64,000 nucleotides of DNA from Streptomyces fructofermentans (lineage in GTDB: Bacteria; Actinomycetota; Actinomycetes; Streptomycetales; Streptomycetaceae). Below, piece after piece: positions 27,469 through 38,150 of this stretch; position 1 is the stretch's first letter; the number at the start of each line of letters is the position of its first letter. Position numbers and translations under genes: made by a program. Below the pieces are notes generated by a model that saw nothing but the letters and a program-made list of their open reading frames with translations, had not been told where the DNA came from and did not search any database. The stretch lies in NCBI RefSeq assembly GCF_014651055.1, contig NZ_BMWD01000005.1, positions 124,001 to 188,000 on the forward strand. Direction: 5' to 3'.

Positions 27469-27965
27469 GCCCGTACGCCGTCACGGTCGACGCGGGAGTG
27501 CGCGACGTGCGCGCGGCCGACCGTCTGCTGGTGGAGCTGGCGGCCGAACTCGCCCTTCCCGGGGGCGCGTTCGGCTGTACGCATCTGGTGCGCGGGGAAC
27601 GGCCGAGGGTCGTGCTGTCGTTCACCGCCCCGTCCCCGTTCCGGGTCGACGCCCTGGCGGCCGGACCCTACGAGGTGTCGTCCGGGGTGCCGGACGGGGC
27701 GGGCCGGGCGGTCCTCTTCCCGGGGGCCGGGGCGCTGACGGGCACCATGACGGTCGCCGGGCTGCTGTCGGCCTCCGCGATCGACCGGGTCGCCGTCCTC
27801 GGCTCCCACGGTGAACCCGACCCGGCACAGGACGTGGTGACGCGTGGTCATGTGCGGCCGCAGTGGCAGGACGGCGAGCTGGTCCTGACGCTGATGCCCG
27901 CCGCGGGCGGTGTGCTCGTCCCGTTCGAGGTCCCCGATCCGACACCGTGCTGCGCGGACCACTGA
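27465..27965 (+). CDS. Unknown protein co-translated with PHP phosphoesterase
   Basis: 166 residues from GTG 27465, which overlaps the PHP stop as GTGA, so translational coupling is likely. No domain recognised. The protein is compact with alternating strands (RPRVVLSFTAPSPFRVDALA) and ends PTPCCADH with a terminal Cys-Cys. No signal peptide or membrane helix. The tight coupling suggests a job together with the PHP enzyme. Confidence 0.8.
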   Translation: MSPYAVTVDAGVRDVRAADRLLVELAAELALPGGAFGCTHLVRGERPRVVLSFTAPSPFRVDALAAGPYEVSSGVPDGAGRAVLFPGAGALTGTMTVAGLLSASAIDRVAVLGSHGEPDPAQDVVTRGHVRPQWQDGELVLTLMPAAGGVLVPFEVPDPTPCCADH

Positions 27966-27971
27966 CCCGTG

Positions 27972-28008
27972 GGGCGGCCCGGCACCGGACGGAGGTGCCG
28001 GCCCGCCC
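27972..28008. terminator. Bidirectional terminator hairpin
   Basis: 15-bp arms GGGCGGCCCGGCACC and GGTGCCGGCCCGCCC with one mismatch and a 7-base loop, in the 45 bases between convergent genes. Confidence 0.7.
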
Positions 28009-28010
28009 GG

Positions 28011-28901
28011 TCAGCCCTTGATGCCGGTCTGCGCGACCCCCTGCACCAGCCAGCGCTGCAGGAACAGGAACACGAGCACCAGCGGCAGGATCGACACGGC
28101 CGTGGCCATGAAGATCAGATGGAAGTTGACGGTCTGGTTGGTCATGTACGACGACAGCGCGACCTGCACGGTCCAGGCCTCCTGGTCCTGCCCGATGACC
28201 AGGGGCCACAGGAAGGCGTTCCAGCCGCTGATGAACGTGATCGTCGCGATGGCGGCGAAGAAGTTCAGCGAGTTGGGCACGACGATGCGCCAGTACGCGC
28301 CCCAGTGGCTCAGCCCGTCCACGCGTGCGGCCTCCTCCAACTCCCGTGGGAAGCCGAGGAAGTACTGGCGGAACAGGAAGCAGGCGAACCCGCTGAAGAG
28401 GCCCGGGACGACCAGCCCGCGCAGACTGGAGACCCAGCCGAGCGACGAGACCAGCACGAAACTGGGCACGAAGGTGACGGCGGTCGGCACCATCAGGGTC
28501 ACCAGGACCGCGTAGAAGACCTTGTTGGCGTGCCGGTACGGGATGCGGGCGAGGCCGTATCCGGCGAGCGAGCACACCAGCAGGGTGCCGACGGTGTGCA
28601 GTACGCCGACGACCGCGGAGTTCCACAGGGACCGGGCGAACGGCACGGTCGGATCGTCGAACAGTTCGGTGACGTTGCCCCACTGGACGGCGGCGGGGAG
28701 CCACTGCCAGTCCTCGCCGGTGATCTCGGCGTCGGTGGACAGGGCGTTGCGCAGGATCAGGTAGAAGGGGACGAGGAAGAGGAGCGCGCTGACGGCGGCG
28801 GCGAAGTGGAGCCCGGCACCGCCGCGCCCGCCCCGCCTCCTGGGGGAGCGGGCGGCGCGGGACCCGGCCGCGGCGGGGGGACGGGTGCGGGTCGTGGTCA
28901 C
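28011..28901 (-). CDS. Sugar ABC transporter permease, MalG/UgpE type
   Basis: 296 residues, six membrane helices. The EAA loop for ATPase docking is ELEEAARVDGLSHWGAYWRIV near residues 195-215. GTG 28901 overlaps the stop of the partner permease as GTGA. The operon has substrate-binding protein and two permeases but no ATPase; in Streptomyces such carbohydrate importers share MsiK. Works with the 28898-29866 permease in the membrane. Confidence 0.94.
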   Translation of the reverse strand: MTTTRTRPPAAAGSRAARSPRRRGGRGGAGLHFAAAVSALLFLVPFYLILRNALSTDAEITGEDWQWLPAAVQWGNVTELFDDPTVPFARSLWNSAVVGVLHTVGTLLVCSLAGYGLARIPYRHANKVFYAVLVTLMVPTAVTFVPSFVLVSSLGWVSSLRGLVVPGLFSGFACFLFRQYFLGFPRELEEAARVDGLSHWGAYWRIVVPNSLNFFAAIATITFISGWNAFLWPLVIGQDQEAWTVQVALSSYMTNQTVNFHLIFMATAVSILPLVLVFLFLQRWLVQGVAQTGIKG

Positions 28902-29866
28902 CTGGAGTCCTCGTTCCTGCCGAAGCCCATGAACCTGCCCTGGACCAGCGTCACTCCGCAGATCAGCACGGTGAGGATCACCGCGCCCGCGCTGCCCGCC
29001 CCGTAGTCCTGGTTCTCGCCGAGCGCCGTGTAGTACAGCTCCACGAGGGGCGGCCGGCCCCAGGTGGTCTTGGAGAGCAGGTTGAAGAACTCGTCGAAGG
29101 CCTGGTAGGCGGCGACGAGCAGGAGCAGGACCACCGCGGTGGACGTGGCGCGCAGTTGCGGCAGGGTGATGTGCCGGAACGTCTGCCAGCCCGGCTTCGC
29201 GCCGTCGATCGCGGCGGCCTCGTACAGTTCCGGCGGGATGTTCTGGAGGGCCGCCAGGAAGAGGATCATGTAGAAGCCGGCCTGGAGCCACAGCCGTACG
29301 GACACGATGACGAGCCAGTACCAGGGCGGGTCGGGGTCCGCGAGCCAGGCGATGTTCTCCACGCCGAACCAGCCGAGGAACGTGTTCGCGAGACCGAAGC
29401 GGACCCCGCTGAAGACGGACATCTTCCAGATCAGCGAGGCGGCGACGAAGCTGACCGCGGTCGGCAGGAAGAACACCGACCGGAAGAACGCCCGCATGAA
29501 CCGCAGCCGGTCGACCATCAGCGCGAGCCCCAGGGAGAGCGCCCAGGTGACCGGCACGATGAACGCGGCGAACACGGTGAAGGTGACGAGCGAGTCGGTG
29601 AACCGGTCGTTCGTGAGCATGTAGGTGTAGTTGTCGAAGCCGACGAAGGTGCTGGGGGTGACGGTGAAACGGGCCTCGAAGAACGAGAGGTAGGCGCTCC
29701 AGCCGATCGGGATGTAGACGAAGACCGCGAGCCCGGTCAGGAACGGTCCCGTGAAGAGCCAGAAGCTCAGGGTGCTGCCCCGTACCCCTGGCCGCCGCCC
29801 GGCCCGGGTGGCCCCGGCGGCGACGTGGGCCTTCGCCGCGTCGCGTGCGCTGGTGGTGGTCGGCAT
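28898..29866 (-). CDS. Sugar ABC transporter permease, MalF/UgpA type
   Basis: 322 residues from ATG 29866, 19 bases after the binding-protein stop. Six helices after a 30-residue basic N-terminus. EAA motif: ELYEAAAIDGAKPGWQTFRHIT. Helices LFTGPFLTGLAVFVYIPIGW and FRSVFFLPTAVSFVAASLIW are typical of the CUT1 oligosaccharide family. Pairs with the MalG-type permease, whose start it overlaps. Confidence 0.94.
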   Translation of the reverse strand: MPTTTSARDAAKAHVAAGATRAGRRPGVRGSTLSFWLFTGPFLTGLAVFVYIPIGWSAYLSFFEARFTVTPSTFVGFDNYTYMLTNDRFTDSLVTFTVFAAFIVPVTWALSLGLALMVDRLRFMRAFFRSVFFLPTAVSFVAASLIWKMSVFSGVRFGLANTFLGWFGVENIAWLADPDPPWYWLVIVSVRLWLQAGFYMILFLAALQNIPPELYEAAAIDGAKPGWQTFRHITLPQLRATSTAVVLLLLVAAYQAFDEFFNLLSKTTWGRPPLVELYYTALGENQDYGAGSAGAVILTVLICGVTLVQGRFMGFGRNEDSR

Positions 29867-29885
29867 GCCGTGTCCGTCCGCCGGC

Positions 29886-31148
29886 CTATCCGAACAGCTT
29901 CTTGAGTTCGCGCCCGACCGTCGCGTCGGCCTTGTCGAGCGCCGCCTCGGGGTCGCCGCCCTTGCGGACGGAGTCGGCGACGACGCCCTCCAGCGCGACG
30001 ATCATGGCCTGGGTCCAGGCGGGGTTGTCGAAGTGCCCGTAGTCGGTGAAGAGCTTGACGCCCTCGGCGGGCAGGCCGGACTTGAGCTTGGTGGCCGATG
30101 CGGCGAGGGAGGTGCGCGGCGGGATGTGGAAGCCGTAGGACAGGGCCCAGTCCTCCTGGTACTTCTTCTGGTCGATCCACAGCCACTTCACGTACTCCTT
30201 GGCCAGGTCGACGTCCTTGGCCTTGGCGTTCACGAACATCGACCAGCCGCCGTTGGTGACCGCGGGCTTGCCGCCCTCCGCGGCGACGGGGAAGGGGATG
30301 ATGCCGATGTCGTCGCCGAGCGCCTTCTGGATCACCGGCATCGCCCACATGCCGCACCACTGCATGGCGACCAGGCCCTGGGTGAGCGCCGACGGGTCCC
30401 ACCAGTCGGCGGGGGCGTCCAGCAGCAGATGGCCCGCCTTGAACATCGTGCGCAGTTTCCCGAGGCCCGCCGCCACCTCGTCCGTGTGGTAGGCGATCTC
30501 GTTGCTGTCCGTGAGGGTGTCGGCACCGGTCGCCCAAATTAGCGGGTTCATGACAGGCGTAATGGTGTTGCCGAGGAACAGTCCCTTGACCTTGCCGGTG
30601 GTGAGCTTCGCCGCCGCCTCCACCAGCTCGTCGAGCGTGCCCGGCGGCTCGATGCCCGCCTTCTCCAGCAGCGACGGACGGTAGTACAGGAACTGGGGGT
30701 CGTCGATCATCCGGACGCCCCACACCTTCCCGTCGATCGTGTGCGAGGCGATGTCGGCCGGATTGAAGTCGTCCTTCACCGGATCGATGATGTCGTCGAG
30801 CGGCGCCACCTGACCGCTCTTCACCATCTGTATCTGCGGGTGGAATTCGAAGACGTCGGGCGCGTTCTTCGTGAGCAGCGCGGAGAACAGCTTGCTCTCG
30901 AAATTGGAGCCGGTGATCCACTGCGTGGAGACGTTCGCGCCGTCGTAGGCCTTCGCGTACCTCTTGATCGCCTGCTCGGTGCCGGCCTCGCCGTACGCGT
31001 GGAAGTACTGCACCAGGTTCTTGCCCGAACCGCCGCCCTCACGGCCGGTGTTGCCGCCGCAGGCGGCCAGCGGGCCGAGGGCCGCGAGCCCCGCGGCGGC
31101 TCGGAGTACGGATCGACGGGACCGGTCGCTGCTGCTCAGTGCCGACAT
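29886..31148 (-). CDS. Sugar ABC transporter substrate-binding lipoprotein (CUT1)
   Basis: 420 residues from ATG 31148, with AAGGAC 6 bases upstream. The signal contains both an RRSVLR twin-arginine-like motif and a lipobox LAACGG, so it is anchored outside by lipid and perhaps Tat-exported. The solute-binding fold is shown by WITGSNFESKLFSALLTKNAPDVFEFHP-type and NGGWSMFVNAKAKDVDLAKEYVKWLW-type stretches. First gene of the importer operon. Its promoter (31234-31262) overlaps an element shared with the ROK gene. The sugar is unknown. Confidence 0.94.
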   Translation of the reverse strand: MSALSSSDRSRRSVLRAAAGLAALGPLAACGGNTGREGGGSGKNLVQYFHAYGEAGTEQAIKRYAKAYDGANVSTQWITGSNFESKLFSALLTKNAPDVFEFHPQIQMVKSGQVAPLDDIIDPVKDDFNPADIASHTIDGKVWGVRMIDDPQFLYYRPSLLEKAGIEPPGTLDELVEAAAKLTTGKVKGLFLGNTITPVMNPLIWATGADTLTDSNEIAYHTDEVAAGLGKLRTMFKAGHLLLDAPADWWDPSALTQGLVAMQWCGMWAMPVIQKALGDDIGIIPFPVAAEGGKPAVTNGGWSMFVNAKAKDVDLAKEYVKWLWIDQKKYQEDWALSYGFHIPPRTSLAASATKLKSGLPAEGVKLFTDYGHFDNPAWTQAMIVALEGVVADSVRKGGDPEAALDKADATVGRELKKLFG

Positions 31149-31233
31149 TCTGACGTCCTTGTCTCGAGTACGGCTGCTGATCGAATTCGCCGTGGGAACA
31201 CGGCCGCGGCTGGAATTCGCGGTGCGGTGCGGG

Positions 31234-31262
31234 ACGTTAACCTTCGCCCAATGCTTCAGCAA
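31234..31262 (-). promoter_or_regulatory. Promoter of the sugar ABC importer operon
   Basis: On the minus strand: TTGCTG (31262-31257), 17-base spacer, TAACGT (31239-31234), giving a start near 31227 and a leader of about 80 bases. The -35 lies inside the shared operator. The rest of the 380-base gap 31149-31528 holds no gene. Confidence 0.55.
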
Positions 31263-31278
31263 GGGGTTGGACGAAGTC
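31255..31278. promoter_or_regulatory. ROK-type operator, copy at the importer promoter
   Basis: A 24-base element, TTCAGCAAGGGG followed by TTGGACGAAGTC, 20 of 24 bases identical to the element at 32921-32944 before the ROK gene. It covers the -35 of the importer promoter, as expected for repression. Confidence 0.65.
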
Positions 31279-31528
31279 TGTTCGAAGCGTTGCCGGTTGT
31301 GCGGAATCCCGGACGCGGGGTGCCCGGGGAGGCCCGCGTCCGGACCGTGGAGCCGGGGAGCCCCCGGCGCGGCGCCGACGGGCATCGGCACACGGACACG
31401 GCCGAACCCGCTTCGCCACAAGGGGAGTCGGACACTGCGGCCACGGACGCGTCGGAGCAGCGGGCGGCGGGCGGCGGTTCAGGATGGGGCGCCGCGGGTG
31501 GGCCGGCGGGGGCGGGACCCCCGGCGGG

Positions 31529-32827
31529 TCACGCGGGCGGCGCCGTGCGGCTCCTCGCCGGGTCGGTGCGCGGCGCGGACGCCGTACGGGCCGCCGGAGC
31601 GGCCCGGCGGGCGGCGGGTCCACCGGCGGCGGGACCCCGGACCGCCGAACTCAGCGCCCCTTCCAGGGCGAAGGTCGCCGCGCCCAGGCAGACGGGGTCG
31701 GTGGGAATGGGGGAGAGGACGATCTCGGTGCCGGCCAGCGGCCGCTTCAGCGCGTGCCGGGCCACGGCCTCGCGCACCTCGCGCAGCAGCGGCTCTCCGA
31801 GCGCCGCCGCCACCCAGCTGCTGAGCACGACCACTTCGGGATCGAGCAGGTTCACCAGGTTCGCGATGGCGGCGCCGAGGTAGCGCGCGGTGTCCCGGAC
31901 CGCCTGGACGGCCACCGGGTCCCCGGCCGCGACGGCCCGGGCCAGCGCGTCGATGGTCGCCGTCTGGTCCTCGGGGTGCAACAGCGGGCTGTCCGGGCTC
32001 AGTTCGCGCAGGTTCAGCATGATTCCCGGCGCGCCGGCATACGTCTCCACGCAGCCGCGGTCGCCGCAGTGGCACGGTCTGCCGTCGAGCACGAGGGTGG
32101 TGTGGCCCCACTCCCCGGCGCTGTTGCTGACGCCCCGGTGGAGGCCGCCGCCCAGGACCAACCCCGCGCCCACCCCGGTCCCGAGGTTCACCACCACGGC
32201 GTCCCCCCGGCCGCGCGCGGCGCCGAACCACAGCTCGGCGACCGCGCAGGCACGCAGCGGGTTGTCGAGGTGCAGAGGGTAGGCGATGTGCTCGGCGAGC
32301 AGGTCCAGCAGCGGCACGTCGTGCCAGTCCCAGTTCGGCGCGTACTCGGAGGTGCCGGTCTCCCGGTCGACCTGGCCCGGCACGCTCACGCCGACGCCGA
32401 GGACGCGCGCGCCCTCCACCCCGGCCTGGGTGACCACCGAGCCCACGGCGGACACGACGTGCCCGACGACCTGCTCGGGAAGGGTCCCGCCCGGGCACAT
32501 GCCCTCGCGGGCGCGGGCCAGCACGTTCAGCGCGAGGTCGAACAGCTCGACGCGCACGTACGTCTCCGCGATGTCCACGCCGATCAGCGCGCCCCCCGAC
32601 GCGTTCACCGCGACGAGTCCGCGCGGACGGCCGCCCGCGGAGTCCTCGAACCCGACCTCCGTCAGCATCCCCAGGTCGAGCAGTTCACCGACCAGCGTGG
32701 CGACCGTGGCCAGGCTCAGTCCGGTGGCGGCCGCCAACTCCTGGCGCGACGTGGGCGACCGGGCGATGATCTGGCGCAGCACGCCGTAGCGGTTCGCGGT
32801 GCGGATGTCCCGTGACGTGCGCTTCAC
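31529..32827 (-). CDS. ROK-family transcriptional repressor
   Basis: 432 residues from GTG 32827. N-terminal winged helix: SRQELAAATGLSLATVATLV. The ROK sugar-kinase fold follows: IGVDIAETYVRVELFDL, VVNLGTGVGAGLVLGGGLHRG and the zinc signature GHTTLVLDGRPCHCGDRGCV with CxCGxxGCxE. The C-terminal 35 residues are an Ala/Pro/Arg-rich tail. This is the NagC/XylR repressor group that senses a sugar or sugar phosphate. It is next to the importer operon and shares an upstream element with it, so it likely represses import and itself. Confidence 0.93.
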   Translation of the reverse strand: MKRTSRDIRTANRYGVLRQIIARSPTSRQELAAATGLSLATVATLVGELLDLGMLTEVGFEDSAGGRPRGLVAVNASGGALIGVDIAETYVRVELFDLALNVLARAREGMCPGGTLPEQVVGHVVSAVGSVVTQAGVEGARVLGVGVSVPGQVDRETGTSEYAPNWDWHDVPLLDLLAEHIAYPLHLDNPLRACAVAELWFGAARGRGDAVVVNLGTGVGAGLVLGGGLHRGVSNSAGEWGHTTLVLDGRPCHCGDRGCVETYAGAPGIMLNLRELSPDSPLLHPEDQTATIDALARAVAAGDPVAVQAVRDTARYLGAAIANLVNLLDPEVVVLSSWVAAALGEPLLREVREAVARHALKRPLAGTEIVLSPIPTDPVCLGAATFALEGALSSAVRGPAAGGPAARRAAPAARTASAPRTDPARSRTAPPA

Positions 32828-32886
32828 CGGTGGTGCCCCCTCGGTCCTCCCGGACACGGCGGAGCCCGCGTGCCCGGCGCGGCGCA

Positions 32887-32916
32887 AGGCTACGGCCTGC
32901 CGGGGACGTTCGACAA
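32887..32916 (-). promoter_or_regulatory. Promoter of the ROK gene
   Basis: On the minus strand: TTGTCG (32916-32911), 18-base spacer, TAGCCT (32892-32887). It would start transcription near 32880, about 50 bases before the GTG at 32827. The shared operator lies just upstream of the -35. Confidence 0.45.
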
Positions 32917-32920
32917 GGGC

Positions 32921-32944
32921 TTCGGAAAGGGGCTGGACAAAGTC
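32921..32944. promoter_or_regulatory. ROK-type operator, copy upstream of the ROK gene
   Basis: TTCGGAAAGGGG followed by CTGGACAAAGTC, matching the importer copy at 20 of 24 positions. Five bases upstream of the ROK -35 element. Confidence 0.6.
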
Positions 32945-32983
32945 CCCGGGTGCGCCCGACGCGGTGCGCCGCACCGCTCGCCG

Positions 32984-35867
<2,884 letters not shown>

Positions 35868-35876
35868 GCACCCCGG

Positions 35877-35911
35877 CGCCGGGCCGCGCGCGCGAACGCG
35901 CGGGCCCGGCG
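35877..35911 (+). terminator. Terminator-like hairpin after the radical SAM gene
   Basis: Arms CGCCGGGCCGCGCG and CGCGCGGGCCCGGCG pair with a one-base bulge around a short loop, 10 bases after the stop at 35867. Confidence 0.6.
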
Positions 35912-36003
35912 CGGGCGTCCTGGGGCCGAACCCCTAATGGGAGCGCCGGGCGGCGGGAAGGAGCCCGGCGGGTCGCGCGACCGGCGGTAACCGGATTTAC
36001 TGG

Positions 36004-36026
36004 TCCCGCTTGTCACTTGTGCGGGA
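36004..36026. promoter_or_regulatory. Inverted repeat TCCCGC-N11-GCGGGA upstream of CBM2-sensor gene
   Basis: TCCCGC at 36004-36009 and GCGGGA at 36021-36026, about 100 bases before the start at 36126, in a short lower-GC stretch. Possible operator; no match to a known regulator was recognised. Confidence 0.35.
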
Positions 36027-36125
36027 ATCGTGGAAAACTCGGGCCCCGTTGCGAGACTTCTGCCCAACTCCCGTACTGAACAGGCGAGTTGACCCCCCTT
36101 GTGGATGCAGGTGAAGCCCCCGCCC

Positions 36126-37628
36126 ATGCCAGACCTGCCGACCCCTCAGGACGCCGCTGAGGCAACACTGTTCTCGGAATGCTGGGACGCGGTCCTCTCG
36201 TACGCGGACCTGTGCACCGGTGGTTCGAGCGACGCACGCCAACTGGCCTCCGAGGCCTTCTCGCTCGGCATACGCGAGGCCCGCACCGCGGAGACGGGCG
36301 CCGGGGGGAAGAACCCCGGACGCCGGGCCCGTACGCCGCTGCTGCCCCGCATCCCCCTGCTGCTGACGGCCGTACGCCAGACGGCGGCCCTGTGGGAGAC
36401 CCGGGGCAAGGGGGACCGGCTCGACCCCGAACTGCGCCTGTGGCTCGGCTCCGACAAGGCCGCCCGCTTCACCGGGCCGCCCCTGCACCGGCCGCTCGCG
36501 CTGCGCGGACTGCGCGACATGCAGGAACCGGACGCCGCGCTGCTGTGGCTGGCCGAGGTGGAGGCGCTCCCGTCCGCCTCCGTGGCGCGCCGGCTCGGCC
36601 TCGATCCGCAGGGAGCCGCCGAGGAACTCCAGCAGGTGCGCGGGGTGTTCCGGGACCGCTGCCACCGCAACCACATCGACACACCGCTCTCCGAGGACTG
36701 CCGCAGCTACGCCCGGCTCCTCGACGCGGTGACCCGTTCGCCGTCCGCCGAGGTGCCCGAGGACCTGTCGAGGCATCTCGCGGGCTGTGTCGAGTGCGCG
36801 GAGGCCGCCGCCTGCCTGCGGCTCGGCGGCGGCGGGCTGCCCGCGGCGCTCGCGGGCGGCGTCATCGGCTGGGGCGGGCTCGCCTACCTCGAACGCCGCC
36901 GCCGGGCCGTCGAGTCGGGCCTCAGCCGCGGCGCGGCCGACGACGCCGACGAGTCCGGGCGGCCGGCCGGTACGGAGGACGGGCCCCGGATCGGACGGGC
37001 CGGGCTGCTGGCCGGAGCCGTCGTGGTGTCCCTGCTGGCCCTCGCCGTGACCCTGGTGCCCTTCGGCGGGGACGACGAGGCCGACTCCCTGGAGCAGTCC
37101 GCCGGCAGGGAGACGGTGGGGGACCAGCCGTCGCTCGACCCCCTGCCGTCGGTGTCGCCCACGGGTTCCGCCGCCTCCGCGCGGTCCACGGCGTCACCCC
37201 GTGCCTCGGGCGCCGGCGGCGCGTCGGGAGCCGACTCCGACACGGCGCCGCAGGGCGACTCCTCGGCCTCCGCCGAGCCGGACGACCCGCGTGCCGACCC
37301 GAGCGAGCCCGCCGTCTGCCACGCCCGGTACGACCTGGTCAACGAGTGGCCGGACGGGTTCCAGGCGACCGTCACCATGAGGTCCGTGTACGCGCTGGAC
37401 ACCTGGCAGGTGACCTGGAAGTACCTCGACGGCCAGCGGGTGACCCAGATGTGGGACGGCACCGTCGGGCAGAGCGGGTCCCGCGTCACCGCGCGTGCCG
37501 CCGACTACAACAAGTCGGTGGCCGCGGGCGGATCGTTCGTCATGGGGTTCATCGGCTCGTGGCAGCACGGGAACTCGGCTCCCGTCGAGTTCACGCTCAA
37601 CGGCCGGAGCTGCACCCACACGAGCTGA
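36126..37628 (+). CDS. Membrane protein: sigma-like N-domain, zinc-finger, single TM, extracellular CBM2
   Basis: 500 residues. Residues about 10-60 and 135-200 resemble ECF sigma regions 2 and 4 (ATLFSECWDAVLSYADL; DAALLWLAEVEALPSASVARRLGL). Then a zf-HC2-like HLAGCVECAEAAACL near 216-232, as in anti-sigma factors, a membrane helix GLLAGAVVVSLLALAVTLVP near 292-312, a Ser/Ala/Pro-rich linker, and a C-terminal CBM2 (YDLVNEWPDGFQATVTMRS, WQVTWKYLDGQRVTQMWDG, FIGSWQHGNSAPVEFTLNG) flanked by paired Cys. The CBM would face outside. ATG 36126 is chosen; ATG 36105 is possible. Inference: an envelope sensor of cellulose-like glycans. Confidence 0.82.
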   Translation: MPDLPTPQDAAEATLFSECWDAVLSYADLCTGGSSDARQLASEAFSLGIREARTAETGAGGKNPGRRARTPLLPRIPLLLTAVRQTAALWETRGKGDRLDPELRLWLGSDKAARFTGPPLHRPLALRGLRDMQEPDAALLWLAEVEALPSASVARRLGLDPQGAAEELQQVRGVFRDRCHRNHIDTPLSEDCRSYARLLDAVTRSPSAEVPEDLSRHLAGCVECAEAAACLRLGGGGLPAALAGGVIGWGGLAYLERRRRAVESGLSRGAADDADESGRPAGTEDGPRIGRAGLLAGAVVVSLLALAVTLVPFGGDDEADSLEQSAGRETVGDQPSLDPLPSVSPTGSAASARSTASPRASGAGGASGADSDTAPQGDSSASAEPDDPRADPSEPAVCHARYDLVNEWPDGFQATVTMRSVYALDTWQVTWKYLDGQRVTQMWDGTVGQSGSRVTARAADYNKSVAAGGSFVMGFIGSWQHGNSAPVEFTLNGRSCTHTS

Positions 37629-37909
37629 CGCCCGCGCCTTGAGCTCCCTGGTCCCGGTGCGCCCGTGCCCCGGGACCTGCGGACTCCGGGACCCGCGGGC
37701 TGCGCGCCGACAGGGCTCCGGGACCTCCGGGGCCGTGGGCCCGGGACCGTCGGGTGCCCGACTCCCGGAGGGCCTCCGGCACCGGGGCGCGGGAACCCGG
37801 GCGCCGAGGGCCGGAGAGTGGCCGCACGCGCAACCGGACTCCGCGGTGCCGGCCGCAAGGCCACCGGGCGCCGGTGAGGGAGCGTCCGCGAAGGGACGAA
37901 AAAAATCGC
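37629..37909. other. Gene-free GC-rich gap upstream of rsgA
   Basis: Imperfect CCGGGACC-type repeats and no supported gene. Confidence 0.5.
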
Positions 37910-37939
37910 TTGGCCCGCGCGCGCGACGCGGGCTAGGGT
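37910..37939 (+). promoter_or_regulatory. HrdB-type promoter for the rsgA unit
   Basis: TTGGCC at 37910-37915, 18-base spacer, TAGGGT at 37934-37939; expected start near 37946. Preceded by an A-rich stretch (37899-37905). A small hairpin GGCGGG-TCC-CCCGCC follows at 37955-37969 in the leader. Confidence 0.7.
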
Positions 37940-38020
37940 CGCACTGCTACCCGCGGCGGGTCCCCCGCCAGGGTGCCGAGCCGTTGTGAGCCGAGAACAG
38001 AGAACCAGGAGGTGTGACCG

Positions 38021-38092
38021 ATGGCTGTCGTCGAACTGGGCGCTGCCCGCATCCGGAAGTTCATCGAATCCACCCCTGTGGTCGCCGGCTGA
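38021..38092 (+). CDS. Small ORF (23 codons) in the rsgA leader
   Basis: ATG 38021 to TGA 38092, with a near-perfect AGGAGG 8 bases upstream, the strongest ribosome site in the neighbourhood. The product is MAVVELGAARIRKFIESTPV plus VAG. It sits about 75 bases after the predicted transcription start and 58 bases before rsgA. It may be a leader peptide or a stand-alone small protein. No family recognised; the start resembles the N-terminus of an HesB-like protein only superficially. Confidence 0.6.
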   Translation: MAVVELGAARIRKFIESTPVVAG

Positions 38093-38150
38093 CACCTCTT
38101 CCTCCGCGCCCGAGTGCGCGCGGCCGGGGCCACCCTCCGAAGGGTCTCCC

